This document shows, piece after piece, positions 34,896 to 46,853 of a stretch of 64,000 bases of DNA. The stretch covers positions 2,035,501 to 2,099,500 of the forward strand of contig CM034102.1 of NCBI GenBank assembly GCA_019914945.1, written 5' to 3'. Numbering within the stretch: the stretch's first letter is position 1; each line of letters opens with the position of its first letter. Position numbers and translations under genes: made by a program. The DNA comes from Typha latifolia. Taxonomy: Eukaryota; Streptophyta; Magnoliopsida; Poales; Typhaceae. The notes under the pieces were generated by a model. The model saw only the letters and a program-made list of their open reading frames with translations, did not search any database and had not been told where the DNA came from.

Positions 34896-34934
<39 letters not shown>
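34896..34934. repeat. CT microsatellite in the 5' leader
   Basis: A (TC)n tract of about 39 bp ends 18 bases before the ATG of the polygalacturonase-like gene, so it is CT on the coding strand. Confidence 0.95.
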
Positions 34935-34936
<2 letters not shown>

Positions 34937-34952
34937 GGGTTAGAATTAGGAC

Positions 34953-37243
34953 ATGGATGCCGAAGAGAAGCCACGGCTTCTCACCAAGAAGACATGGGTG
35001 GCCCTTGCAAGGCCTTCATGGGCTATAGTTGTATTTATAGCTCTTACACTTTTAGCTCTGTCATGGATCCAGACAACCCCATCCGGTCCGGCGGGTCTCG
35101 TTAACTGGCCCCTGTCAGCTTCTGATGACGCCAGTATCGGTTCGGTGGACCCGAGAAGCTGCTCGGGATTCTACCAGCCGGGCCGGCCGAGGAGGGTGTT
35201 TTCGTCTATCGACGAATTTGGCGGCGTTGGGGACGGGACGACGTCGAACACCGGGGCGTTTCGCAAGGCAGTCGAGCACCTCAAAGCGTTCAGCGATGAC
35301 GGCGGTTCGCAGCTCGTCGTCCCGACGGGAAGGTGGCTCACCGGAAGCTTTAACCTCACCAGCAATTTCACCCTTTTCTTGGAACAGGGTGCTGTCATTC
35401 TGGGTTCACAGGTTAGTACTGAATATTACACTCAGCCTATGTAACAGTTATTCTGGGTTCAATAACATCTTTTGGAGAATAAGTTCTAGGTGTATATTGA
35501 GAATTCTTATCTGAATTCAGTGAGATTTCTTCAATTTTATTGTTCTTTATCATTAATGAAATTGGGGATGTATTGGCAAGCTATTATTTGTTTAACTTCC
35601 ATCATATTTAGGATAGCCCATGTGATGCTATTAATTCAATATTATCAACAATTTTCTTGTTGACTCTACATTACAGAGTCATGCAAGGAATAGTAAGTGA
35701 AACAGAATAGCATATTTGGTGACCCAAGAAGTATAATTTGGAGCTAGTAGCTTCAAGAAACTTATAATACAAAGATGATAGGCAAGCTGAGACTTATTAT
35801 TATTATTATTTTGAAATATTATTCACCTACTGATCATAGAGTAAGAACAAATGAACTTTAAATTACTGAGTTGGGTTGGAGTGTGTAGGATCCAGAGGAG
35901 TGGCCTTTGGTGGAGCCTTTGCCATCCTATGGGCGTGGAAGAGAGCGGTCAGGAGCACGCCACATTAGCCTCATCCATGGAGACGGCCTCACTGATGTCG
36001 TTATAACTGGTATGTCAACTTCCAATTGATCAATGAACATATAGTTCATCTACTTCCATCAAGAAAGTTCATACAAGATTGGTTTAATGGAAGCAAGACT
36101 AGTGAGCTAATTGCTGCCTCTCAAGCTTGAAATTCCAGCAAAGCAGAGTAGAAGAAGATTAGGAATTTGACATTGATTAAATCAGGAGAACTTGTCTTCT
36201 TGCTTGCAGGGAATAATGGGAGCATAGATGGGCAAGGGAGGATGTGGTGGGAGCTGTGGTGGAATAGAACTCTAATGAACACAAGGGGACACCTCCTTGA
36301 ATTGATGAACTCAAACAACATCCTCATCTCAAACCTCACTTTCCTCAACTCTCCATTTTGGACAATCCATCCAGTCTACTGCAGGTCAAGACTCTTTATC
36401 TTTTTATTCCCTTGATTTCCCTCTGAAACTGAACGACAAATCCTTTCTTCTATTATCAGCAATGTAGTGATAAGGAATGTAACAATACTAGCTCCTTTTC
36501 ACTCTCCAAACACTGATGGTATTGATCCAGGTTTGTGCTCTCAACCATTGCATTCTTTCAGTTAGCTCCTTCTCAAGAATTACATCTTCAATTTCACGAT
36601 ATGAACAGATTCAAGCTCTGATGTTTGCATTGAAGATTGCTACGTCGAAAGCGGAGACGATCTGGTTGCAGTAAAGAGTGGCTGGGACCAGTATGGGATC
36701 ACAACAGCTCGTCCTAGCTCAAACATCATTGTGCAAAGGATCTCTGGTTCAACTCCTACATGCTCAGGAATTGGATTTGGAAGTGAGATGTCTGGTGGCA
36801 TATCCAACATAGTAGTTCGAGACCTTCATGTCTGGAATTCAGCATCAGCAGTGAGACTTAAAACTGACAAAGGGAGGGGAGGATTTATAACTAACATCAC
36901 TGTAGCTAACGTTACAATTGACAATGTTAAGATTCCGATAGTATTTAGTCGAGGCGCGAATGATCATCCGGATGAAGGTTATGATCCAAACGCTCTTCCT
37001 AGAGTCAGTAAAGTTTACATCAGCAATGTTTTTGGGCTGAATGTAAATCGCGCACCGGTTTTAGAGGGAATTAAGGGTGCAATGTATGAAGAGATATGCA
37101 TCAGGAATGTCAGTTTCAGAGGGATAAAACCTCAAGATAGATGGCACTGCGAGTTTGTTGTAGGAGAGACACATGGAGTTTTTCCAGAACCATGTGAACA
37201 GCTTAAGTGCAATGGTTCTTCATCTTGTTGCAGGCACTGGTAA
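34953..37243 (+). CDS. GH28 polygalacturonase-like protein, membrane-anchored
   Basis: Exons are 34953-35411, 35889-36009, 36210-36384, 36460-36530 and 36609-37243, for 486 residues. Residues about 22-42 form a single N-terminal membrane anchor, so the catalytic part would face the Golgi lumen or the wall. The parallel beta-helix region holds GH28 motifs NTDGIDP and GDD (within ESGDDLVAVKSG), and the C-terminal RxK appears as VRLKT. The usual GHG motif reads GIGFGSEMSGG, so its histidine is absent; this is typical of one plant subgroup (probable polygalacturonases without proven pectinase activity). Early residues include FNLTSNFTLFLE. The function is best stated as pectin-related hydrolase or lectin-like wall protein, not proven. 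Confidence 0.93.
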
Positions 37244-37800
37244 GCTATAGATAGTATTTGGGTTCTTTTGGTCCTCTGCACGGGATTAGTCTGAACCAGT
37301 CTTTGTTTCCTTTTTTTTTTTTTTTCTTTTTACTTCAAAAGATGGAATATAGATTGGTGGCATGTAAAAGAGGAAAGTCAATGTAAAATAGATATTCCTT
37401 TATTCAATCAGTGTCCTTTATTCTTTTATTCATTGATAAATTTGGAGAAGAAGAATAAGGCAAGATGAATCAGGTGCTGTGGGCCTGTGGCTCACTTGTG
37501 ATAATCACTAGATCTTCAGAAGAAGAAAGAGCAAACATGCTGTACTCCAACCAATATGTTCTTTGATTAATTTCACACTCCAACCAATATTGGACAAACA
37601 CTTTACATTGATTCAATTAAAAAAAATAATAATAATTGAACAGTCGAATATACAAACTAATATAAGCAAGAGAACACCCTGTTTCCATGTTCTGAGACAC
37701 AGAATCTAACCATCTCTCACATTACACATCACATACCTTGGTATCCAACACCAAGCACTACAGAGCCTCATAGCATGCATCTTCTACATATCCAATACTT
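37244..37800. other. 3' flanks of convergent genes
   Basis: This contains the 3' UTRs of the polygalacturonase-like gene (+) and of the ANTH protein gene (-). No other gene is seen. Confidence 0.6.
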
Positions 37801-39697
37801 TCAATACATCCTATTATATCCTCCCATATAGTAACCACCGTACTGCTGTTGTTGCTGCTGCTGCTGCTGTTGGAGGTTAGCCAAGCTCATCTGCCCCTGC
37901 ATCCCATCCCTGGCATAATGCTGCCACATCATCTGCTCCTCCGTCAAAAGCTTCTGCTTCTTCTCCATATCCGACATTTGCACGTACGCCGGTGCCGGCA
38001 CCGCTAACGACGCGGCGAACGGGTCTCCCCCAATTACGCTGCCGCCGCTTACCGGCGGGGCGGGCAATGCCAGCATCGCCGCCGTCGTTGGTGCTCTGAC
38101 CGCCACGCTACTCGCGCTTCCGACGTATCCAGCTGTAGCGGCTGCTGCCGCACCGGTGTGCGCCTGGTCGTACATCCCGTCCAAGACCATCATGTCGAGC
38201 CCGCCGCCGAGGGCCGCCTTCTGGTTCGCCAACCCGCTCGCCGACTGCACCAGCGCCGTCTCCCAGTCGCCCCCCGCCGCTAACTCGTCGAACGCCTCCC
38301 ATTTGGGAGCCGCCTCAGCCGTGACCCCGTCGTCGGACAACGCCAGCGCCAACTTATCACCATGCTCTTGGCCGCTCATCACGTCCTCCTCCAAGTTAAA
38401 AAGATCGACCTCTTCGTCTCCTTTCATATCCTTACCAGCAATGTTATCATCATCCTTGTTTGCCTGTACCAATACATTTTCTTGGGTTTGCTCAGGTTGC
38501 TCCGGTAGCGGCGCGGGAAGGGCTTTGATACTAGACACATCCTCGTCGTCGCCGTGTTCTCTTTCCTCTTCTTCTTCGGGCATTGTGGGGTCGGGGGGGA
38601 GGTGCTGTTTCTTGGAGGACTTATCGCGGATGAAGTCGTCCATCAGGTCGAGCTTGCGAGGGGTGATGTGCTCGATGTCGGGGAACTCGGAGGCGCGGCA
38701 GATGCCGGAGGACTTGCAGAGGGAGAAGAAGGCCTCGAGTTCCTCGAGCTGCTTCGCGACGCGGGAGAAGAGGTCGTGGACGCGGACGCAGTCCGCCACG
38801 TCGAGGTCGGTGAAGCGATCGATGAACACAGACATCAGCTCCGTCATGTCGAAGTAAAGCTGGAAGCTTTCTTTCACCAATGGGTACAGCGCCACCGCCA
38901 CGATCCGGTTCGCCTTCGCCGCCCCTGCGCAATTGAGCATTTTAGTCCCTTTTTGCGCTTTTTATAAATTAGCACCTAATTTTGGGGAAAATAAATTTAC
39001 CTGTGGGACGGCAGGCGAGGAACCTTTCTAACAGATACTGTAGGTGCTGCATTTTAACAAACATCTTCTCGGTTTTCATCTCCCTCACCGGCGTCGTCGT
39101 CTCCCTCACCGGCGTCACCGGCCCCTTCGACGACACCACAACCATTGTTCCGACCGATTCGGTATCCTCCTCATCCTCCTCCGCATCGTGGAAACTAACC
39201 CTGCTATCCCCCCTCCTCCCCCTCTTTCCCCGCATCCTATGCGCCAACCTCTCGTCCAAGTACATCGCATACGTCCTCACGAACGCCGAGAAGTCCCAGG
39301 CGTCGGAGCACGACGTGTCCCTGAAGTCCGACATGTTCAGCATCCGCGTGCCCCGCCGAGTGGCGAAGAAGACCTCCTGCTCGTACGCCGGATCGCCGTC
39401 GAGGAGAAGACGGTGGACGAGGATTAGGGTCTTGAGGGCGACGGCCCAGGAACGGGTCTTCCCGAGGCGGCGAGAGAGGGAGGAGACGCAGGAGCTGACG
39501 TTGGCGCGGGAGTAGCACGTAAGGGAAAGGATCTCGCGGATGTGCTTGTCCTCGGCGGGGAACTCGTCGTGTCGGGTGGCCTTGACGATGGCGACGTCGA
39601 GGTCGGAGGTGGTGTTGCTGTTGGTGACCTTGGCGAGCCCGATGCTCGTCTGGTCCTTGACCGCGCCGAGGGCTTTACGGATCGTGCTCGGCGCCAT
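37801..39697 (-). CDS. Clathrin assembly protein, ANTH domain (AP180/CALM type)
   Basis: It recruits clathrin to phosphoinositide-rich membrane during endocytosis. Exons are 39697-39001 and 38924-37801 (phase 1), for 606 residues. The ANTH domain starts MAPSTIRKALGAVKDQTS and contains LDVAIVKATRHDE, the lipid-binding region of the family. It continues with RRLGKTRSWAVALKTLILVHRLL and, across the intron, ALYPLVKESFQLYFDMTELM. An insertion rich in acidic and Thr/Val residues (about 165-205) precedes the helix MQHLQYLLERFL. The C-terminal half is low-complexity with an acidic block, an EVDLFNLEED segment, GGDPFAASL (a DPF adaptor-binding motif) and a polyglutamine run just before YGGYYMGGYNRMY. 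It resembles Arabidopsis At2g25430/At4g32285. Confidence 0.95.
37843..37872. repeat. CAG/CAA polyglutamine tract
   Basis: Ten consecutive Gln codons (mostly CAG, some CAA on the coding strand) lie near the C-terminus of the ANTH protein. Such a tract may vary in length between individuals. Confidence 0.9.
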
Positions 39698-41088
39698 GGG
39701 TGGGGTAGTGGGAAGGGGAGATAATGCCTGTGCCTGTCTTCTTCTCTCTACCTCTGGGTCTCGTTATGCTATGTCTGGCTGTCTGGAAAATGTTTGAGGT
39801 AATGTGTGGATGAAACCGGAGGGAAGCCGAGAACGTAGGAGAGATGGTGTCCCTTATAAAGGTCGTTTGACCAAGTTCTTGTCTTGGGGGAACTTTTTCT
39901 TTTTCTCTCTCCTAGACGGAGCTTTAGTTGGATCCGGGAATGCTTAAAGAGTTAAATGGGCGAGTGGACACGTACAAATATACTGTTGCAAAGGCTCTGC
40001 ATGAAATGAAATCTCACGTTACTTTCCCTGATAAAGAACCAAATATGATACTAGGACAGTACTCTCCCTGAAGATCTTGAGGAACATCTAACTAACAACC
40101 ATAAAAGATATCACCAGGCCAGCTGTACTTGTTCATACAACGACATTATGCTAAATCAGAACATACATTGGGTGATAAATTCTACTTTAGGATTTCCAAC
40201 GCATGTCAGAAGAACCATTAAAATGAAGTCTCGAGCAGCATATTGTTGCCAACTCATAGTACCGCCACGAATGAGTTGGTTATTTAGAACAGAGACAATG
40301 GGTGTAAGATAGTAAGTTATGATATCCAACATTGCATGGAATATTCGAGGCATAAAACTAGTTTTGCCAATAACAAGATAACACAGAAAGTACACTTGCT
40401 AAAGGATAAGACAATTTGATCGGCTTCCCGGTCTCCTAAATTTGTTGTCCTGAGCAAAGCTGAGACGTAAGGTATAGAACATAAATACGAGCCCGAGGTA
40501 GATAAATCATTTGGAAACCGCAGTAGACTGGAATCAGAAACACATGCTAAATAAATGGTCGATCCTTCTTATCTGGTAGAGCCTGCAAATCTCGGACTCG
40601 ACTTGAAAAGAATCTGCACAAGTACGAAAAATGACACCATCCAATGGGCAAGAGCTTTTTGCTGCAGAAACAGAGGAAGAATCTGATAAATAATGAGACC
40701 GCTATCAAACTTAACTTCAGACAAAGCACAAGCCTGACAAGGCTGATACCCAACCCCGCCAGTTCATGAACACAGCTTGACCAACTATAAACTTCGGTTG
40801 CAATCTCTTAAACAACCACTTAGAAGGAGGTTCTGGTGTCAATTTATTTCCAACTGCAAGAGCAAAAGTCTAGGAGGTGTAGATCAATGTAAATGCCTTC
40901 CCAATAATAGTGGGCTACCATGTTCAGTCATTCAAACTTGCATTAAAAGAAAGATAATAAAAGTAAAGTGATTGGTAGAGCTCAGTATCTGGGACATTCT
41001 GAATTTAATGTACTTAATCTTCCTTCCCAGCTATATCATCAGCATGTAATCAAATCAATAGTAATGATTAAATCAGAGTAACAGGAGG
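39698..41088. other. Promoter of the ANTH gene and 3' region of the NAC gene
   Basis: The left part is upstream of the ANTH gene. The right part follows the NAC stop codon. No further coding sequence is recognised. Confidence 0.5.
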
Positions 41089-44072
41089 CTAGTAAAACTG
41101 CTTCCGGCTAATTCTCACAGGAATATGTATGAATATCATCAGCCCAAAAAGAGGGGTTAGCAAGGTGACCCACAGATCTTCCGAAACCTTGTTCCTGAGA
41201 CATCAAACATTAAGGAATGATTAAATCAACCATCAAAGGGAAGACAGAAAGCTTATTATGAGTTTCGTAGAAAATAAAGCAGAAAAAGAGCAAAGAAAAG
41301 AAACATAAATCTGTACCTCCACAAAAAAGGTTGATTGATCATCAAGAATATTTGGTCTTATAGAAAGAGTGTCTTTGTCGATGGAAGCAGTATTAAGCAC
41401 ATCATTAATACCAAAATTTGGACAGTCCATCTTATTGTGCTGAAGTGAATGCTGGGCAAATAAATTATCTGGTATTGGCAGTTCACACCGCTCTTTCTCT
41501 CCCAGCAAATCAAGATCATTCAGTTCTACATATTGTTCCCTTCCAAGTTCCAGGAGCATAGGCTGAAAATCATATTTGCTTTCTATGTTGCCAGAGTTGT
41601 ACAAATTGTCCATTATATTCCGTCCTACCTGATCAGTGAGAACATCTAGTTCATTGTTTAACCCCAAAGTATCCACACCAAAGACTACATTATTATTTTC
41701 ATGAACAGGCATTAAATCAGGAAGCTGCAAGGAACCCATTGAAAAAGTCATATACTCCAAAAAATGATGCATTTAACACAAAACATTTAGCAATACTTAG
41801 AGACTGGTCTACCTCTCCATTCATATTTCCTGGATAATGTGGAGAATCATTCAAAGAGCTCATCAATTCCTCTAACAATATTCCTCCATCAGCAGAAGGA
41901 AAAGCAGACGTGGAAGACATCTCACCACCACCACCACAAGCAACAGATTGTTGACAAACATGTTCCAACTGGGTGCTATTATCTAATAATCCAGAAGAAC
42001 GAGAACACATAACAGGTAAAGGATCCACTTGTTCAGTAGTTATGTCATCTTCCCAGTCCTCTTCACTAAATGGAGCTCCATATTGTTCCCCTATTTTAGG
42101 ACCTGGACCGCTTTTCTGAAAAATTTTACATAGCACATATGCATCCTGCAACATGGTGAAGAAAAAGAGTTTCAACCTACTGATGATTAATAAATTCAGT
42201 TGGAGTTAATCAACTATTCGAATTTCAGAAAAAACCAAACTAACTGAAGAGAAATATACTGATTGTGTGTAAAGAAATTAGTGTTCATGTTAAATGTAAT
42301 ATACTTTGAAAGGAGAATTTTAGGAAGGCTTTTAGTTGGTGCACTCTGCAATGATATTCAGTCAAAGCAAGGAAATGCCATATTAGTTGGTGCATTATTA
42401 AAAATTAGGCTCAAGGCATTTAAATTGAAGAGGGAAAACCAAGAATAACATAATAACTCTGCTAGTCAAACCTATATACAGCTGCATATGCAATGGAAGC
42501 ATATAAGGGAAGTACTAAATCGTGAACACCATAATTAAATGAGTAGATTCTTCAACGTCCTAAGAAATCATATAAATATGAGAGAATATGATATGCAATG
42601 AAACCAGCACTGGCTGCATAGTGAAAAGAAGAAAGTTGTACACCACTATATTAGATAAGATAGCAAGCATTACATTCACTCCTTGATTTAGAATAGAATT
42701 AAGGAATTAACAAAGAAATATATACAGAAGCAGATTGATTAGCACAAACACTGCCTTCTGAAAGCAATCTCTACAACTTTAGGTAGCTATGATATCCTAG
42801 ATGCTTACACTTGAGTTTCTATGAAGCAAATAAATTCTCAAGATCCTAGCCCACCATAATTGCAGTTGCATATAGCAAAGCTATTCTATAAGCCTCCTTT
42901 CATCTCAGGAATAACTTTTTTTATTCTGGAATACAACTCTTTATTCTAAAATACAACTAAACATCATAATAATTTTATTCAAAAACACAAATATTATTCA
43001 TTAAAAAAATACATCTTATACAACACACTAACTAAGTTACTAATTTGCCATTGCTATTTATGTCATCAAACTATTTTATATTAAATCAAAAGGTATTTAT
43101 GATAATTTTATAAAAAACAAAATATTTTTTCTCATCTATTCTTTTACTTTATATCACATCAAAAGTAATTATACAAATAATTACTCCTAAAATAAAGATG
43201 TCATTTTGAGAAAAATAAATAAGAATATCTATTCTAAAATTGGTCTTATTTCTAAAACAAATGAGGCCTAAAGGAAGCAGTCTTTACCTGTTGAATTCCA
43301 GCAGCAACCAGCTCATTGTCTTCTAGCCTGAACTCATGCATCACCCAATCAGTTCTATCACCTCTTGGAGCCTTGCCTAAATGAAAAATTAAAGTCTTTT
43401 TCATTCCAACAGTACGAGAGTTATAAACAATCGGTCTGTCCTTTCCAGTAGTCTTCCAATAACCAATCTTAGTAGCACGGTTTGTTCTCAGCCCATTAGC
43501 ATATTTTTTATCTCGCGGGCAAAAGAAGTACCATTCAAGATCTTTATTTCGCAGGCAAGATTTATCTGCACAAGATCAAAGAGAAAATGTGATGAGAAAG
43601 TGAGAAGAAAAGGAAGCTACAGCTTGAAAGGAGTGGCCAGCAAAAACACATCTTCGATTGATCAAGACTCAAGGGGTATTTCAAGTAAAAGAAAGGATTA
43701 ATACTTCATGGGATAACTTGGAAAAATGCTAACAAGAATGTCTGAATTTCATCACCAAGTGCTACTTGTGATGTGCTCTCCTGAATAAAATTCAGAGGAA
43801 GAAAAGGAGATAATTTCAAGTTAATCAAGCACTAAGTACTAACCAAGTAAACCATACTATTCAGTTAATGGGGAAATGCCACTATTAGGAGTAAAAAGGG
43901 TATAATTGAAGTTACCTTGAAGATCCCAAGGAGCAAACTTGTATAGCTCAATCACCGAAATAACATCAACACGAAATGGCTTTCCCATGACCATTCTCTT
44001 CAGGTAGTACAAAATGAGCTCAACATCAGTTGGATGAAACCGAAAGCCAGGAGGAAGGTATGTCTTGGCCAT
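41089..44072 (-). CDS. Membrane-tethered NAC transcription factor (NTL type)
   Basis: Exons are 44072-43916, 43565-43288, 42145-41813, 41724-41317 and 41187-41089, for 424 residues. The NAC DNA-binding domain fills exons 1-2 and the start of exon 3: [20 protein letters not shown], then [32 protein letters not shown], and [11 protein letters not shown]. An acidic activation-type region follows. The last exon, using the acceptor AAG at 41190-41188, encodes [19 protein letters not shown] and a basic end, a C-terminal membrane anchor typical of NACs released by proteolysis under stress. A second acceptor (CAG) 7 bases upstream would shift the frame and lose the anchor. A MITE lies in intron 2, 19 bases from the exon-2 donor. 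A 5' UTR intron lies upstream. Confidence 0.93.
42892..43268. mobile_element. Tourist-like MITE (copy 2) in the NAC intron
   Basis: This element of 377 bp is AT-rich and non-coding. Terminal inverted repeats are imperfect: GCCTCCTTTCATCTCAGGAA on the left and GGCCTCATTTGTTTTAGAAA on the right (reverse complement). It is flanked by TAA on both sides (42889-42891 and 43269-43271), the 3 bp duplication typical of PIF/Harbinger elements. The interior matches 6147-6545 in order. It sits between NAC exons 2 and 3. Confidence 0.85.
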
Positions 44073-45110
44073 CGTTGAGTGAGCTATCTTGTCTATAATA
44101 CTAAAATGAGATCCAAAAGTCTTAGTTCAACAGCAAGAAAAAATTTCAGAAATTAAAATCAGAATAATCCTCGATGTTAAAAGAACCACGGCGTCTATAA
44201 GCTTATAATGGGAAATATTAAGCCCACTGTCACGAACCCTTTGATATCTATCAAGTCCAGTGCCGAAACAACAGAGAACACCACAACCGACTACGGCATA
44301 TGAACCAAAAGTGACACCAAAGAGACTGAGAACAATCCTTTCTGATCTCAAAAGACATCTGAGGGGCAAATACAATCCTGTATAAAAAAATGGGCAAATT
44401 ACAAAAAGTTCACCTTACGATTACTGTAATAAGTCAAGAACTTAACAAGACAAGCATTTTACTACCGTGATAAATCAAGAACTAAACAAATGAAATATCA
44501 AACTTCCAAGAATGATGAATTGATGAAATGTTATCCGATAAACAAATTTCAAGAGAACAATTAACAATGAACTTCTTAAGCATACAGCACATAGAAGATA
44601 TCAAGGAGGACACAAAAGGCAGTTGGTTACTGATAGGATCAAAAGGAGCTCAAATTACACCAGCACCGGTTTTACATAAAAGCTTGAAGATCTCTAAAAG
44701 CATTAGAGCTCAAGAAGCTCAAATAATAACTTACAACAGGCTAACATTAACTCTCCAGTACTAATTAATGATGCTGCAAGTCCCAATTTCATAATCTAGA
44801 TCCAAATAAACACTTCATAACAACACCAAGTCAAAATATTCTAGCATTTAAGATAACCTCATCGTGGTGAATCGGGGATTCCCAATCTGCCCTCAAACAT
44901 AAATAGAGAAATCAAAACCTAATTCGCATCCTAAACACCTAGAACACTGATGAACGATTCGAGATTCGATCGATCGGGCACACAAAGATAAATAAGAGAT
45001 CGCGGAGAGAGGGAAGGCAGATGACATCGAGAGCTAGGGGTTTCGAGAACTTACGAGGGGAGGGCGAGGACGATGGGGATCAGATCACTCCGCCGTGGTC
45101 TTATGTGGGC
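44073..45110 (-). other. 5' UTR and leader intron of the NAC gene
   Basis: A donor GTAAGT lies at 45054-45049, after a pyrimidine/GA-rich probable leader exon. An acceptor lies at 44101 or 44093, just before the ATG at 44072. This implies a leader intron of about 950 bp. No other gene is recognised inside. Confidence 0.6.
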
Positions 45111-45738
45111 GAGGAGGATAAAAGGAAAGAACGCGTTGAAATAGTATTATATATTTGAAAGGGGGGTACGAGAGAGCTTCTCTCGCACTCCTCGTACTCT
45201 GATTGGCTGGGGTTTAGTAAGACGGGTCGAATTTTTCTTTAGTAGGGTTTAGAGATGAAACCGGGTATGATATGGATCCGATAGTGGAAATTTTGTTTAA
45301 CACATTACAAGAGTGCTACAGCACAAAGTTTAGCTAGCCTAACTAACTAAAGCTTCAAAACAGCCTTCTCGCACATGAGTAGAAAGAGATGGAAGAGCCT
45401 GGGAGATCGATATATTTATTCTCATGGTTTGTATCACCATCTAGATCTACCGCCTCATTCAACTCCGCAAGGTCTGTAGCATCAAATATGTAGGCCTTCA
45501 CTTCTTCAAACCTCTTGTCGGAGAGGGACGCCTCTGCCAAGAGCCTCCGAGCGTACGACTCTTCGTAGTTCTCCTCCTTTCGCTTCAGCACGATGTGGCC
45601 ACTGATCTCGCACGACACGGGGTTCACCAGAGTGTCCAGCAGCTCCTGGCTCACTTCTCCGAGAGCATGCTTCTCGGCGTAGCACTCCAAATAGCCGGAA
45701 AGCGATGCATTAGACTATAATCGGAGAAGTTGATATAC

Positions 45739-45744
<6 letters not shown>

Positions 45745-45777
<33 letters not shown>
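45745..45777. repeat. TA microsatellite
   Basis: About 15 TA units lie in the intron between exons 5 and 6 of the GGP gene. Confidence 0.95.
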
Positions 45778-45779
<2 letters not shown>

Positions 45780-46804
45780 AAGTTCGGTACAATATTTACC
45801 TGGGGGAAGAGAAATATCCGCCTGGCAGAGTCGGAAATCAGAACGTTGAACGGAATGTTACTCTCTTGCAGGCAAATGCAGGAGTTAGCTACCACATCTG
45901 ACAATTCCATCAAGTCGTTGCCACCCTCAAATACCAGTCCATGCACAGGATAGTCAGACAAGTCCGAGACTTTAACACCACATTCTCTAGTACCCTTCGT
46001 GCGTATCCTCCTTGTACCGGAAATGGCATCGTCAAGTAGTAAGCCTGCAATACAAAAGGAGGTGTCACCAGGCCAATGCAATGAGATGAGTTGAGGTCCT
46101 AAACAAGCTTTATAGGTAAAGAACATCAAATATTTGTACCTGGAAATGTAGGTGGTTGATGGTGGCAAAGGCACCCAAGCTGTTATAACCCACTCTGAAG
46201 TAAGGGCTCCCTGCCTCAGCTGCCATGCGAAGTGCTAGCGAAAAGCTCTCTCCATCAATCCTCTGAGGCAAACATTCGAGCACCTGGGGGACCAATAGGG
46301 CATGACCGTACTCTATAGGACTCACCTGTACCAATGCAAAACGTGCATCATAAGTAAACAAAATCATGCGACATTTCTGATCACATATTTGTTCCTTCTT
46401 CTTACATTGATAGCTACTACATTCGCAGAGTTAATTCCATCGACAGGGGCGCGGGCCCGGGCGCTCTCTGAGAAGCAAGACTGGCTACTGTTGCCGGCCT
46501 CGAAGCGGAAGAGCACCTCCTCCTGCTCTATCTTTGTGAAATTAAACTTGTCCGGATCAAAGGGCTGGAGGACGCGGTCGACACGGAACTCGGTGGGCCT
46601 CTTTCTCAGATGTCGACCCTCGTTCAACTGCGCAATGAAGCCGTTCTTCCCAGGGATCACCTTGGTCTCATACGCCGTCACGTCGTACCGGGACAGCCCC
46701 TGGCTCATCCGATCTTCCCACTGCCAGCGCACTAACTCATCCAATCAAACAAAATTCAACACAAAGTTCATGCAAACTTCAGAGGCGGAGCGAGGTGAAA
46801 TTAG

Positions 46805-46853
46805 AAGAGAGTACGAGGCAATAATGCAGCGCCTTTCAGAAAATGAAATTTCG
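46805..46853. repeat. 49 bp perfect direct repeat, copy 1
   Basis: It is identical over 49 bp to 47587-47635 and begins AAGAGAGTACGAGGCAATAA. This copy lies within intron 2 of the GGP gene (46943-46721). Sequence differs immediately outside both ends. Confidence 0.97.
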
